NCBI GenBank assembly: GCA_023134715.1
Contig: JAGLUP010000003.1
Location: 1 to 64,000 of the forward strand
DNA: 64,000 nucleotides
Direction of reading: 5' to 3'
Source of the DNA: Candidatus Parcubacteria bacterium
GTDB lineage: Bacteria > Patescibacteriota > Minisyncoccia > Minisyncoccales > JAGLUP01
In this document: in pieces, positions 25,092 through 35,291 of the stretch
Position numbering within the stretch: position 1 is the stretch's first letter
Layout: every line of letters starts with the position of its first letter
Notes under the pieces: generated by a model
What the model was told of the DNA's origin: nothing
Seen by the model: only the letters and a program-made list of their open reading frames with translations
Databases searched by the model: none
Program-made: the position numbers and the translations under genes

Positions 25092-26429
25092 GTGATTAAA
25101 ATGAATGAAACTGATAAAAAAACGGGACAAGGAACGGAAGATATAAAAGATGATTGGAGGGGATTGGTTGCTGAACGTTGTGGAGGAGAGAATTTTGATG
25201 CTCCAGGAGAAGGATATTCTTTTAGCAAAATTTTAGCTGAAGAAAGGGAATTAGAAAAAGGAAATATTAAAGGAGATCCAAGCTCAGCTTTAATAAAGCT
25301 TAGCGTAGCTGATCCGGTTTGGAAAATGCAAAAAGAAGCTATGGAAGCGGCAATGCTTTTTTATAAGGAATCTCTTAACGCTACTCGATATACAGACTTA
25401 ACTGGTATTTTTGATGGCAACCCTTTTCTTAACAAAACAAATGAAGAGATTTGTCGGTTAATAGTTGAGCGTAAGTATGCGGGAATTTCTGATAGTTTCA
25501 GCGTGGATTGGGTGCAGTATTCGCCAGGTAGTATAAAGATGGCCTTGTCAACATATATTTCGACTGCTTTTTTTGACAAAGACACATTGATAATTTTTCC
25601 CACGCCAGGATATCCAGTGATTATATCGCCGATGAATCGGAATGGAGCAATGGTTGAAGAAGTGGCGATGAATCAAACTAAAAAAGGATGGGAAATTCCT
25701 TTTAATTATATTGGATCGCGTGAAAAAGTTTTTCTATATTTTAATGTACCGCATAATCCGACAGGAATGACTTATTCCAGGGAGGAGTTGAAGGAAATAG
25801 TGGATTGGGCCATTAAGCGTAATGTAAGGCTTGTCGTTGACGAAGCGTATGATGACATCAGATATGATGATTCAGTTAGTATTTTAGAGATACCAGGATG
25901 GGAACAATGTTGTATTGTTCTTAAAAGCGTGTCTAAGGGATACAATGCTACTGGGCTTCGGTTTGGTATTATTATAGCTAAACCAACAGCAATTAAAGCG
26001 TTGCGCAAGGCAATGGATGTGAAGGATTCAGGACTTTTTGGACCGTCAATTGCGGCTGGACTAGAGTGTTCACGCCATCCTGAGTGGACGATAAAAACAA
26101 AGCGGGACTATAGAAAGCTTCATCAGTTATTAGCTAATGGCTTAAAGAAAGCTGGATTTGAGGATGCAGGAATACCTGGAGCTGGATTATGTCAGCTCAC
26201 AAAAGCGCCTCGGGCTGTTGACGGGCATTGTTTTGAATCTTTAGTCGAGTGTGTCCAGTATTTCAGGGAAAATTTGCAGATTTCAGTAATGCATTATGAA
26301 GTGAACAGTGATTGGTTTTTCCGATGGGCAGTGACTTTTAGGCCAATGCCGGAATATGGACTTCCAACAGAGGAATCAGTGATAGAGGAGGCTGTTTCTC
26401 GGCTTCAGCAAGCAGAATTAGTATTTTAA
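25092..26429 (+). CDS. PLP-dependent aminotransferase, class I/II
   Basis: A fold-type I aminotransferase of 445 residues. Visible landmarks: FNVPHNPTGMTYSREEL (about 217-233), VDEAYDDIRYD (Asp binding the pyridine nitrogen, about 252), and KSVSKGYNATGLRFG with the Schiff-base Lys near 280 and the following Arg-containing segment. The amino-acid substrate cannot be read from sequence. A TTGACT box and an AGGATGTG ribosome-like site precede ATG. A terminator follows, so it is a single-gene unit. Confidence 0.85.
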   Translation: MIKMNETDKKTGQGTEDIKDDWRGLVAERCGGENFDAPGEGYSFSKILAEERELEKGNIKGDPSSALIKLSVADPVWKMQKEAMEAAMLFYKESLNATRYTDLTGIFDGNPFLNKTNEEICRLIVERKYAGISDSFSVDWVQYSPGSIKMALSTYISTAFFDKDTLIIFPTPGYPVIISPMNRNGAMVEEVAMNQTKKGWEIPFNYIGSREKVFLYFNVPHNPTGMTYSREELKEIVDWAIKRNVRLVVDEAYDDIRYDDSVSILEIPGWEQCCIVLKSVSKGYNATGLRFGIIIAKPTAIKALRKAMDVKDSGLFGPSIAAGLECSRHPEWTIKTKRDYRKLHQLLANGLKKAGFEDAGIPGAGLCQLTKAPRAVDGHCFESLVECVQYFRENLQISVMHYEVNSDWFFRWAVTFRPMPEYGLPTEESVIEEAVSRLQQAELVF

Positions 26430-26457
26430 AGCTCATTCATTGAGCTTTCTTTTTTTA
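26428..26457 (+). terminator. Terminator of aminotransferase gene
   Basis: Hairpin AAAGCTCA-TTCA-TTGAGCTTT followed by CTTTTTTT. Confidence 0.88.
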
Positions 26458-26581
26458 CAAATTCAAAAATTATCCTATTTCATCAACGGCCGTGGACGAT
26501 TTAGGATAATTTATAATATGGTATGATTGGGTTTTTTATTTTATTTTTTGTTATATTTGCTATAATAAGAAATATAAAAAC

Positions 26582-28897
26582 ATGCAAGAATATAATCCAC
26601 AAAAAATAGAGGAAAAATGGCAGAAAAGATGGGCAAAGGATAAAATATTTAAAACAAAAGATGGCTCTAAAAATCCAAAATTTTATGTTTTAGATATGTT
26701 TCCCTATCCTTCGGGCGCAGGCCTTCATGTCGGACATCCTAAAGGATATATTGCCACAGACATTGTTTCCAGAATGAAAAGAATGCAGGGCTTTGAGGTT
26801 TTACATCCAATGGGCTGGGACGGTTTTGGCTTGCCGGCTGAAAATTACGCGCTTAAGAATAAAATTCATCCTAAAAGCGCGGTAAAAGAAAATATTAAAA
26901 AATTTAAAGCCCAGTTAAATAAAATTGGTTTTGATTATGACTGGTCAAGAGAAATAAATACCACGGAGCCAAATTATTATAAATGGACGCAATGGATTTT
27001 TTTACAAATGTTTAAAAAAGGACTGGCTTATGAATCTTATGAGCCGATTAATTGGTGTCCGAGTTGTAAAACAGGTCTTGCAAACGAAGATTTAGAACAT
27101 GGAAAATGCGAACGATGCGGAAGTGATATTGAACAAAAGCCAATGAGGCAGTGGGTTTTAAAAATAACAGATTATGCTGAGCGCTTGCTTGAAGATTTAA
27201 AACTGCTTGATTGGGAAGAGCAAATTTTAGAAATGCAGAAAAACTGGATTGGGAAAAGTTGCGGCGCAGATGTTGATTTTAAGATAGATAAGCGCGATGA
27301 AATAATAAAAGTTTTTACTACTCGTCCTGATACTTTATTTGGCGCGACTTTTATGGTTCTTTCGCCAGAGCATTCATCAGTGGAAGAAATAACAACTAAT
27401 GTCCAGAAATCTGAAGTAAAAAAATATCAGGAGCAAGCGCGAAAAAAAAGCGATTTAGAGAGAACTGATTTAGAAAAAGAAAAAACAGGAGTTTTTACCG
27501 GAGCGTACGCAATTAATCCAGTAAATAATGAAAAAATTCCTATTTGGATTGCTGATTATGTTTTAATGTCTTATGGCTATGGCGCGATTATGGCAGTTCC
27601 AGCGCACGATGAAAGAGATTTTGAATTCGCGAAAAAATTTAAACTTCCTATAGTTCAAATTGATTTAGAAGATAAAGAAAAAATGATTAAATGGCTGGAG
27701 AAAAATAAAAATGGCAGGAGAGCGGTGAATTATAAGCTAAAGGACTGGGTTTTTTCAAGACAAAGATATTGGGGCGAGCCAATTCCAATTATTAAATGCG
27801 AAAAGTGCGGAAATGTGGCAGTACCAGAAAAAGAACTTCCCTTAAAGCTTCCTGAAGTAAAACATTATGAGCCAACTGGAACAGGCGAGTCCCCTCTGGC
27901 AAATATTAAAGAATGGGTTAATACAACCTGTCCAAAGTGCAAAAAACGAGCGAAAAGAGAAACTAACACAATGCCTCAGTGGGCTGGAAGTTGTTGGTAT
28001 TATTTAAGGTATATTGACCCTGAAAACAAGAAAGAATTAGTTGATAAAAATAAGGAAAAATACTGGATGAAACCTAAAGGGGTTGACCTTTATGTCGGAG
28101 GCGCGGAGCACGCTACCCGCCATCTTATTTACGCAAGGTTTTGGCATAAGTTTTTACAGGACATAGGCGTTGTTTCAACTTCAGAGCCGTTTCATAGATT
28201 GTTTCATGTTGGTTTGATTGCGGCTGAAGATGGTCGGAAAATGAGCAAGCGATGGAATAATGTTATTAACCCTGATGATGTGATTCAAGAATATGGCGCA
28301 GATAGCTTGCGGCTTTATGAAATGTTTATGGGTGGTTTTTCAGAGGGTACTGCTTGGAATACAAAAGGACTGGTTGGGACAACAAGGTTTTTAAAAAAAG
28401 TTTGGCAGATTCAATATAAGCCTAAAAAGCAAAGTTCTAAATCTGATAGACTGCTTCATCAAACTATAAAAAAGGTTACTGAAGACATTGAGAATTTTAA
28501 ATTTAATACAGCGATTTCTCAAATGATGATTTTAACAAATGAAATGGAAAAACAAAAAGAAATTGACATTAATCATTATTTATTATTTCTTATTATTTTA
28601 GCGCCTTTTGCTCCGCATATTTCAGAAGAGCTTTGGGAAAGCTTAAAGAATAAAAAAAGTATTTTTTTGGAAAAATGGCCTGAATATAATCCTAAACTTA
28701 TAAAAGAGGAAACCTTTAATTTAATTATTCAAATAAATGGAAAGGTTCGAGATAAAATAGAAGTTGAGGCAGGTATTTCAGAAGAAAAAGCTGAAGAATT
28801 GGCCTTGTCTCAAGAAAAGATTAAAAAATGGCTGGAAAATAAAAAAATCAAAAAAATTATCTCTGTGGAAAACAAATTAGTAAATATTGTAGTATAA
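26582..28897 (+). CDS. leuS: Leucyl-tRNA synthetase
   Basis: Class I synthetase charging tRNA-Leu. The 771-residue protein has [18 protein letters not shown] with the HIGH site (about 39-56), zinc-knuckle Cys pairs (CPSC, CERC), the CP1 editing domain with [12 protein letters not shown] (about 244) and AVPAHDERD (about 339), and KMSKR in [12 protein letters not shown] (about 555). It is about 90 residues shorter than E. coli LeuRS, in line with trimmed insertions in small genomes. A TATAAT box lies close upstream. A FIST-domain gene follows after 10 nt. Confidence 0.96.
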   Translation: MQEYNPQKIEEKWQKRWAKDKIFKTKDGSKNPKFYVLDMFPYPSGAGLHVGHPKGYIATDIVSRMKRMQGFEVLHPMGWDGFGLPAENYALKNKIHPKSAVKENIKKFKAQLNKIGFDYDWSREINTTEPNYYKWTQWIFLQMFKKGLAYESYEPINWCPSCKTGLANEDLEHGKCERCGSDIEQKPMRQWVLKITDYAERLLEDLKLLDWEEQILEMQKNWIGKSCGADVDFKIDKRDEIIKVFTTRPDTLFGATFMVLSPEHSSVEEITTNVQKSEVKKYQEQARKKSDLERTDLEKEKTGVFTGAYAINPVNNEKIPIWIADYVLMSYGYGAIMAVPAHDERDFEFAKKFKLPIVQIDLEDKEKMIKWLEKNKNGRRAVNYKLKDWVFSRQRYWGEPIPIIKCEKCGNVAVPEKELPLKLPEVKHYEPTGTGESPLANIKEWVNTTCPKCKKRAKRETNTMPQWAGSCWYYLRYIDPENKKELVDKNKEKYWMKPKGVDLYVGGAEHATRHLIYARFWHKFLQDIGVVSTSEPFHRLFHVGLIAAEDGRKMSKRWNNVINPDDVIQEYGADSLRLYEMFMGGFSEGTAWNTKGLVGTTRFLKKVWQIQYKPKKQSSKSDRLLHQTIKKVTEDIENFKFNTAISQMMILTNEMEKQKEIDINHYLLFLIILAPFAPHISEELWESLKNKKSIFLEKWPEYNPKLIKEETFNLIIQINGKVRDKIEVEAGISEEKAEELALSQEKIKKWLENKKIKKIISVENKLVNIVV

Positions 28898-28907
28898 TAT
28901 AAGTATT

Positions 28908-30344
28908 ATGCCTATAGCGCCAAAAAGATATTTAGTCAAAACCGGAATAGGGGTTTCTCAAAAAAACGATTTAGTTGAAGCGGCAAGAGAGGCAGCCCAG
29001 AAAGCAAAACAAGAAATGAAAGGAAAAAAGCCAGGACTTTTAATGTTTTATTGTGTTTACACCTATCAGGGTGATTATGAAAAAGCGTTGAAAGTAATAA
29101 GAGATGAGTTTGGAGATGAAACTATCCCCTTGGTTGGAGGACAAGTTTTAGGATTTTTCGCCAAAGATAAATATTATTTTGATATAGAGGCTTTGAGCAA
29201 AATAGCAGCGAAAATAACCAAACCGTTGGGAAAAATAATAAAGCCCTTAAGATTTTCTGGTCTTTGTGTGATTGCTTTACAATCTCCATTTTTACAATTT
29301 GGCACAGGAATAGGATTTGAGACAAATAAAGAGCCAGTTAAAGCAGGAAAAAATTGTGTTGAAATGGCTTTAAAAAATCTTCCTTATTCAACAATGACCG
29401 CTTACATGGGTTTAATGAGAAAAGGACCTCAAGAAATAAGGAAAATAAGGCCTTTAAATGGAATAATTCTTACTCCAGGAGGATTTGGTTCAAGAGATGG
29501 GTTTTTTCGGGGATATTTGGATAATCAAATTCTTGAAGGAATAACATCGTATAGCAAGGAATGGGTGAAATTTACAGGAGGCGGCTTAGGAGGAAAGTTT
29601 GTTTTAGTAGAGAAAGGAGGGGTGATTGAAGATCCTTATATTTTTTTTAATAATAAAGTTTACCAAAATGCGGTAATATCTATTGTTTTTAGTTCTGATT
29701 TAGAGGTTGGTTATGGTACTGATACTGGAGCAGAGTTTGTAACGTCAATAGGAGTTGTTACTAAAACTCAAGGATGGGAAATTGAAGAGATAAATCAAAA
29801 ACCGGCCTTAGATGTTTTCGCAGAAATATTTGAAAAACATACAGGAGCAAAAAAAGAAGAGCTGCTTACTGATTTTATGAATGTTCTTTATAAAAGGGGA
29901 TATTATTTAGGTCTTTCTGAGCCAAATACAGATTTTTTCTGGCCCCTTAGCATTTCTCAAATTTTAAATAAAAAATTACTAACCCTTGGTCCAGTTAAGG
30001 TGGGGACAGGTTTGAGTTTGGTAAAGATAAGCAAAGAATCGGCTCAGACAGCGGCAAGAGATGCTGCTAAAATGATGCAGGAAAGCGCAAAAGAAGAGTT
30101 TTTCCATTTTGTTATGTTTTTCTCCTGCGCAGCCAGGGGATGGGTTTTGGGGCCTAAATATATGAAAGAGATGCAAATAATTAAAAATATTCTTGGCCAA
30201 AAAGATATTCCTATTTTTGGAATTTGTTCATCCGGAGAAATTGCCTTTTTTAAAACAGGATTGGCTAGAGGTTCAAATGCTACTATTAATATGCTGGGAG
30301 TAAGCGACCGATTTTTAATGGCAAGGTATCCAGAAGAGGAATAA
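28908..30344 (+). CDS. FIST-domain protein (FIST_N plus FIST_C)
   Basis: The 478-residue soluble protein has an N-terminal FIST domain (about 10-250; FYCVYTYQGDYEKAL, GGQVLGFFAKD, GGGLGGKFVLVEKG) and a FIST_C part (about 290-470; YLGLSEPNTDFFWPLSI, FFSCAARGWVLGPKYMKEM, IFGICSSGEIAFF). FIST domains are proposed small-ligand sensors, often fused to signalling modules; here none is attached. A TATAAT box 9 nt before ATG could also start a transcript internal to the leuS operon. Confidence 0.82.
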   Translation: MPIAPKRYLVKTGIGVSQKNDLVEAAREAAQKAKQEMKGKKPGLLMFYCVYTYQGDYEKALKVIRDEFGDETIPLVGGQVLGFFAKDKYYFDIEALSKIAAKITKPLGKIIKPLRFSGLCVIALQSPFLQFGTGIGFETNKEPVKAGKNCVEMALKNLPYSTMTAYMGLMRKGPQEIRKIRPLNGIILTPGGFGSRDGFFRGYLDNQILEGITSYSKEWVKFTGGGLGGKFVLVEKGGVIEDPYIFFNNKVYQNAVISIVFSSDLEVGYGTDTGAEFVTSIGVVTKTQGWEIEEINQKPALDVFAEIFEKHTGAKKEELLTDFMNVLYKRGYYLGLSEPNTDFFWPLSISQILNKKLLTLGPVKVGTGLSLVKISKESAQTAARDAAKMMQESAKEEFFHFVMFFSCAARGWVLGPKYMKEMQIIKNILGQKDIPIFGICSSGEIAFFKTGLARGSNATINMLGVSDRFLMARYPEEE

Positions 30345-30371
30345 AAATTATAAATTCACAGAAAATAAAAT

Positions 30372-30402
30372 GCGTCTCTTCTTGAGGCGCTTTGTAATTT
30401 TT
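30372..30402 (+). terminator. Terminator of leuS-FIST unit
   Basis: Hairpin GCGTCTC-TTCTT-GAGGCGC (one G-U) followed by TTTGTAATTTTT. Confidence 0.75.
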
Positions 30403-30425
30403 AAAAATAGTGTTAAATTAAAAAT

Positions 30426-32435
30426 ATGAAATTAGTAATAGTGGAGAGTCCTACTAAATCTAAAACAATATCAAAGTTTTTAGGACCTGATTATCAGGTT
30501 TTGTCTTCTTATGGGCATATCCGCGATTTGCCTAAAGGAGAGTTGGGAATTGATGTTGAGCAAGATTTTAAGCCAAAATATGTTATTCCAACTAAATCAA
30601 GAAAAGCAGTAGGACTTTTAAAAAAAGCTGCTAAAGACAAGGAATTGATTATTTTAGCTACAGATGAAGACAGGGAGGGCGAAGCAATCGCTTATCACCT
30701 AGCGAACATTTTAGATTTAAAAGAGGAAAAATCTTATCAAAGAATTGTATTCCACGAAATTACTAAATCAGCGATTGAGCAAGCATTAAAAAATCCTAGA
30801 AAAATTAATAAGAATTTATTTGACGCTCAGCAAGCCCGACGGATATTAGATCGGCTTGTTGGCTATAAGCTTTCTCCGTTTTTATGGAAAAAAGTAATGA
30901 GAGGGCTTTCTGCCGGAAGAGTGCAGTCAGTGGCTGTGAGATTAGTTTGCGAAAGAGAAAAAGAAATTAAAGATTTTATAGCTCAAGAATACTGGAGTGT
31001 CGTTGCTTTGCTTTTCAAGAATAAAAAATTTGAAACATTGTTGGTTAAAAAAGATAATAAGGTTATTGCTAAATTAGGGATTGAGTCAAAAAAAGAAGCA
31101 GATGAAATTTTAAAGGATTTAGATGGAGCTGAATACCAGATTATTAAGATAGAGAAGAAGCAAGTTAAAAGAAATCCTTTGCCGCCTTTTATAACAAGCA
31201 CTTTGCAACGAGAAGCATGGGCAAGGTTTCATTGGTCAGCTAAATTTACAATGCGAGTGGCGCAGAATTTATATGAGAAAGGATTTATAACTTATCACAG
31301 AACTGATTCTTTAAACCTTAGCGATTTATCTCTTTTTGCGGCTAAAAAGTTTGTAATAACAAATTATGGCAAGAATTATTGGTCTGGATTTTTAAGAAAA
31401 TTTAAAACAAAAACAAAAGGCGCGCAGGAGGCCCATGAAGCCATAAGACCATCCTATCCAGAAAAAACTCCCGAGCTATTGAAAGCTAAATTAGATGATA
31501 ATCAATTTCGTCTTTACGATTTAATTTGGCGCAGATTTATTTCATCGCAAATGAGCCAGGCTATTTTTGATTCTACGAAAATTGATATAAAAGCCAAAAA
31601 TTATGTTTTTAGAGCAAGCGGACAAACCTTAAAATTTGATGGATTTTTGAAGGTTTATCCTATTAAATATAAAGAAAATGAATTTCCTGTTTTAGATGAA
31701 AAAGAAATTTTAAAGCTTATAAAATTAATCCCTGCGCAGCATTTTACTCAACCGCCTCCAAGATATACTGAAGCAAGTTTAATTAAAATTTTAGAAGAAA
31801 ACGGAATTGGCCGTCCTTCCACTTACGCTCCTGTTATTTCTGTGATTCAAGCAAGAAATTATATTGAGAAAAATGAAGACAAAAGGTTTAAACCCACAGA
31901 GATTGGAATGAAAGTAAATAATGTTTTAATAAAACATTTTTCCAAGATTGTAGATGTTAAATTTACAGCTCAAATGGAACAAGATTTAGATAAGATTGCC
32001 CAAGGAGAAGAAAAATGGAGCTCTACTGTAAAAGAATTTTATGAGCCGTTTGAAAAAATTTTAGAACAGAAATATAAAGAGGTTCCAGACAAAAAAACGA
32101 TTCTTGAAGAAACAGACAAGAAATGTCCAAAATGTAAAGCCAATCTTGTTATTCGTTTAGGAAGATTTGGCAAGTTTTACGCTTGTTCTGATTTTCCAAA
32201 GTGTAAACATACCGAGCCATTAGAGCAATCAACATTAGGGATTAAATGTCCGGAATGCCAAAAAGGCGAAATTAGAGAAAAAAGAACCAGAAAAGGAAAA
32301 ATATTTTATAGCTGTTCAAGCTGGCCTAAGTGTGATTTTGCTTTATGGGACAAACCGACCGGCGAAATTTGCGCTAAGTGCGGTTCTTTAATAGTAGAAA
32401 CAAAAAAAGGCGAGAAATGCGTTAAGTGTAAATGA
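30426..32435 (+). CDS. topA: DNA topoisomerase I
   Basis: Relaxes negative supercoils by single-strand passage. The 669-residue protein has a Toprim domain (MKLVIVESPTKSKTISKFLG; ATDEDREGEAIAYHL near 78-92), the active Tyr near residue 290 in FITYHRTDSL, and three C-terminal zinc ribbons (CPKCKAN..., CPECQKG..., CAKCGS... ending KCVKCK). It is shorter than E. coli TopA but otherwise complete. Its TGA overlaps the start of the rel gene (ATGA). Confidence 0.95.
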   Translation: MKLVIVESPTKSKTISKFLGPDYQVLSSYGHIRDLPKGELGIDVEQDFKPKYVIPTKSRKAVGLLKKAAKDKELIILATDEDREGEAIAYHLANILDLKEEKSYQRIVFHEITKSAIEQALKNPRKINKNLFDAQQARRILDRLVGYKLSPFLWKKVMRGLSAGRVQSVAVRLVCEREKEIKDFIAQEYWSVVALLFKNKKFETLLVKKDNKVIAKLGIESKKEADEILKDLDGAEYQIIKIEKKQVKRNPLPPFITSTLQREAWARFHWSAKFTMRVAQNLYEKGFITYHRTDSLNLSDLSLFAAKKFVITNYGKNYWSGFLRKFKTKTKGAQEAHEAIRPSYPEKTPELLKAKLDDNQFRLYDLIWRRFISSQMSQAIFDSTKIDIKAKNYVFRASGQTLKFDGFLKVYPIKYKENEFPVLDEKEILKLIKLIPAQHFTQPPPRYTEASLIKILEENGIGRPSTYAPVISVIQARNYIEKNEDKRFKPTEIGMKVNNVLIKHFSKIVDVKFTAQMEQDLDKIAQGEEKWSSTVKEFYEPFEKILEQKYKEVPDKKTILEETDKKCPKCKANLVIRLGRFGKFYACSDFPKCKHTEPLEQSTLGIKCPECQKGEIREKRTRKGKIFYSCSSWPKCDFALWDKPTGEICAKCGSLIVETKKGEKCVKCK

Positions 32436-34213
32436 TCATGACAATAGATACTCTTCTTAAAAAAATAAAAACTTATAATCCTGATGCAGATTTTGAATTG
32501 ATAAAAAAAGCTTATGACTTTGCAAAGAAAGCTCATCAAGGACAGAAAAGAGAATCAGGCGAAGATTATATCCAGCATCTTTTGCGTACTGCTTGTTGTT
32601 TAGCAGAGATGAAATTAAGCGCCAACACTATTGCCGCAGGATTGCTTCATGATACAGTAGAAGATACTGAAATTACCAATAAAGATATTCAAAAAGAATT
32701 TGGCAAAGAAATTGCTTTTTTAGTTGAGGGCATAAGTAAATTAGGAAAGATTAAATATCATGGAGTTCAGCGGCATGTAGAGAATTTAAGAAAAATATTT
32801 TTAGCTATGGCGAAAGATATCAGGGTGGTGCTGATAAAATTTTGCGACCGACTTCATAATTTAGAAACTTTGAATTATTTGCCGCCAGAAAAGCAAAAAA
32901 GAATTGCCATGGAAACATTAGAGATTTATGCTCCTTTATGTTATAGATTAGGGATGGGAGGATTAAAGGGTCGGCTGGAAGATGTTTCTTTTCCTTATGT
33001 TTATCCAAAAGAATATCAAGAACTATTAAATCAAGTTAAAGAACAATATGAAGAACGAGAAAAATATTTAAAAAAAGTAAATTCGGTTGTTGAAAAAAAG
33101 TTGAGAAAAGCAGGTGTAAGGGTAATAGAAATTCATTCCCGGAGTAAACGTTATTATAGTTTATACAAAAAACTTCAACGTTATGACAATGATTTAAGTA
33201 AAATTTATGATTTAGTCGCTTTAAGGATAATTGTTAAAGATGTTAAGGATTGTTATCGGACATTAGGCATTATCCATAAGCTTTGGAAGCCGTTGCCCGG
33301 ACGGATTAAGGATTATATTGCTATGCCAAAGCTTAATACTTATCGCTCTCTGCATACTACTGTTTTTTGTTTAGGAGGTAAGATTATTGAATTTCAGATT
33401 AGGACTCCTAAAATGCACAAAGAAGCTGAATTTGGAATTGCCGCTCATTGGTATTATTCAGAACAAAGAGGACTTGCGTCCCGCATTAAGAAATTAATTA
33501 CTAAAGCTCCGGAAAAAAAGCTGCAATGGGTGAAACAGCTTCAAGAATGGCAGGAAGAAGCTAAAGATTTTTCTCCTGATGAGTACCTAAAATCATTGAA
33601 AATTGATTTTTTTAAGAATAGAATTTTTGTTTTTACGCCAAGAGGCGATGTTATTGATTTGCCTGATGGCGCGACTGCGGTTGACTTTGCTTACGCCGTT
33701 CACACTGAAGTTGGGAACCAATGTGCTGGCGCCAAAATAAACGAAAAAATGGTTTCCTTGTCTCAACCTTTAAAAAATGAGGATGTGGTAGAAATCATTA
33801 TAGATAAAAAAAGAATCCCTTCTCAGGACTGGCTTAAATTTGTTAAGACAAATATGGCTCGTTCTCGGATTAAAAATTGGTTTAAAAGAGAATCTCAATC
33901 TAGTCGCTTAATTAAAGGAAAGCAGATATTGGGCAAGGCCATTCAAGATATTAAGATTAAAGAAAAAAAAGTTATTAAATCATTGAAAATTTCTTTGAAG
34001 CCCAAGAAAAAGCCAAAAGTTTTTATTGCTGGAAAAACAGGTTATTTAATAAATTTGGCTAAATGCTGCGACCCAAAACCTGGTGATAAAATTCAAGCGT
34101 ATATTACAAAAGACCAGGGAGCTTCGGTTCATAAGATTGATTGCGCGAGATTAAAGCAAGCTCAAAAAAAATGGCCTCAAAAAATAATACAGGCGTCTTG
34201 GAAAAAACAATAA
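32432..34213 (+). CDS. rel: RelA/SpoT-type (p)ppGpp synthetase/hydrolase
   Basis: The alarmone enzyme. The 593-residue protein has an N-terminal HD hydrolase domain (AAGLLHDTVEDTEIT near 67-81; FCDRLHNLETL near 138), a synthetase domain with RIKDYIAMPKLNTYRSLHTTV (about 290-310) and EFQIRTPKMHKEAEFGIAAHW, and a TGS domain (FVFTPRGDVIDLPDGATAVDFAYAVHTEVG near 402). The C-terminal ACT/RRM is missing or reduced: the protein ends soon after a zinc-finger-like CCDPKPGD...C segment. Both catalytic halves look intact. Translation-coupled to topA. Confidence 0.93.
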   Translation: MIMTIDTLLKKIKTYNPDADFELIKKAYDFAKKAHQGQKRESGEDYIQHLLRTACCLAEMKLSANTIAAGLLHDTVEDTEITNKDIQKEFGKEIAFLVEGISKLGKIKYHGVQRHVENLRKIFLAMAKDIRVVLIKFCDRLHNLETLNYLPPEKQKRIAMETLEIYAPLCYRLGMGGLKGRLEDVSFPYVYPKEYQELLNQVKEQYEEREKYLKKVNSVVEKKLRKAGVRVIEIHSRSKRYYSLYKKLQRYDNDLSKIYDLVALRIIVKDVKDCYRTLGIIHKLWKPLPGRIKDYIAMPKLNTYRSLHTTVFCLGGKIIEFQIRTPKMHKEAEFGIAAHWYYSEQRGLASRIKKLITKAPEKKLQWVKQLQEWQEEAKDFSPDEYLKSLKIDFFKNRIFVFTPRGDVIDLPDGATAVDFAYAVHTEVGNQCAGAKINEKMVSLSQPLKNEDVVEIIIDKKRIPSQDWLKFVKTNMARSRIKNWFKRESQSSRLIKGKQILGKAIQDIKIKEKKVIKSLKISLKPKKKPKVFIAGKTGYLINLAKCCDPKPGDKIQAYITKDQGASVHKIDCARLKQAQKKWPQKIIQASWKKQ

Positions 34214-34235
34214 TTTTTGCTATATTGAACTGTAA

Positions 34236-34319
34236 GCCGAGGTGGTGAAATTGGTAAACACGATGGATTCAAAATCCATTGCTCGCAAGGGCTTGTGGGT
34301 TCAAGTCCCACCCTCGGCA
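34236..34319 (+). tRNA. tRNA-Leu (anticodon CAA)
   Basis: 84-nt class II tRNA: acceptor GCCGAGG/CCTCGGC, anticodon stem ATGGA/TCCAT with loop TTCAAAA, long variable arm GCTCGCAAGGGC, T arm GTGGG TTCAAGT CCCAC, discriminator A. Reads TTG. No encoded CCA. Confidence 0.93.
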
Positions 34320-34326
34320 CAAATAA

Positions 34327-34357
34327 AAAATGGTCTAAGACGGGCTTAGACCATTTT
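34327..34357. terminator. Bidirectional terminator between tRNA-Leu and sugar kinase
   Basis: 13-bp perfect stem AAAATGGTCTAAG/CTTAGACCATTTT with 5-nt loop. It can end both the tRNA-Leu transcript and the converging minus-strand operon. Confidence 0.85.
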
Positions 34358-35291
34358 ATTGTTTTGGGATTTGTTCAATGGCTAATTTTACTGCTCCGGC
34401 GACTGGTTTATTTTTTGGACGAATGAATTCTGCTTTTGGAGCAGTTTTTTTGACCTCTTTTTTTACCGTATCAAGAAGGATTTTTGATTTAAACATACTG
34501 CCGACTAAAACCAAAGGAAAAGATTGTTTTTGAAAGTTTAATTTTTTTATAACTGTATTTACCGCTAATGCCAATTCTTGCCCTGCTTGTTTTAAAATAT
34601 TGCAGGCAATTTTATCTTTTTTTATAGCGGCTTCATCTGTAAAAATTGTGAGCAGGGGAATGCTTTTTGTTGGATTTGAATATATTTTTTTGACAAAGCT
34701 TTCTTTATTTTTAATTTTCAATTTTCGGAAGACCAATTTTGTAATTAGGGTTTTTGCTCCTCGTCCGCCCAGGTCTTTTAAGATCGCTTGATAAGTTTTT
34801 TGACCTGCCCAAAAAGCTGAACCTTCGTCGCCTAAATAACCCCAACCGCTTATTTTAGATTGTTTTTTGCCTCGCCATCCATGAGCAACACAACCGGTGC
34901 CGGCAATCAAAACAATGCCGTTTTTTTTATCAGTGCCTGACTTAAAAGCAATGATTTGGTCGCTTGCAACGCTTATTTTATTTTGAGAAATTTTTAAAAT
35001 AGAGCCAAGTTTTGCTTTAATTTTTTTCTTTTTGAATTTATATTCTTCTTCAATCGCAGGCAGAGCAACAAAAATAGATATAATTTTATCTTTTTTAGTG
35101 TCTTTTATAACTTTTTTAATTCCTTGAGCAAGATTAAGAACCGATTTTTCTACTCCTATGTTTCTGGGATTAGATGGACCTGTTTTTGCTTTTTTTAAAA
35201 TTTTTCCTTGCAAATCAGCTAAAACAGCAAGGGTTTTTGTTCCTCCGCCATCAACGCCAATAATGTATTTTTTTGGGTTTTTATTTTTCAT
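34356..35291 (-). CDS. BadF/BadG-family sugar kinase, GlcNAc-kinase-like
   Basis: The 311-residue ASKHA-fold kinase has the phosphate-1 motif GVDGGGTKTLAVLAD (about 13-27), GIVLIAGTGCVAHG (about 125-138), GWGYLGDEGSAFWAG (about 148-162) and the C-terminal adenosine motif PLVLVGSMF. These match N-acetylglucosamine kinase of the BadF/BadG family, which makes GlcNAc-6-phosphate. Last gene of the operon that begins with glmS, which supports an amino-sugar role (inference). Its start overlaps the end of the upstream gene by 4 nt. Confidence 0.83.
   Translation of the reverse strand: MKNKNPKKYIIGVDGGGTKTLAVLADLQGKILKKAKTGPSNPRNIGVEKSVLNLAQGIKKVIKDTKKDKIISIFVALPAIEEEYKFKKKKIKAKLGSILKISQNKISVASDQIIAFKSGTDKKNGIVLIAGTGCVAHGWRGKKQSKISGWGYLGDEGSAFWAGQKTYQAILKDLGGRGAKTLITKLVFRKLKIKNKESFVKKIYSNPTKSIPLLTIFTDEAAIKKDKIACNILKQAGQELALAVNTVIKKLNFQKQSFPLVLVGSMFKSKILLDTVKKEVKKTAPKAEFIRPKNKPVAGAVKLAIEQIPKQ

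Noticed and set aside
34201-34235. Frameshifted C-terminal extension of the Rel protein
   Set aside because: The stop is followed at once by a promoter-like stretch and tRNA-Leu, with no further coding similarity in any frame.
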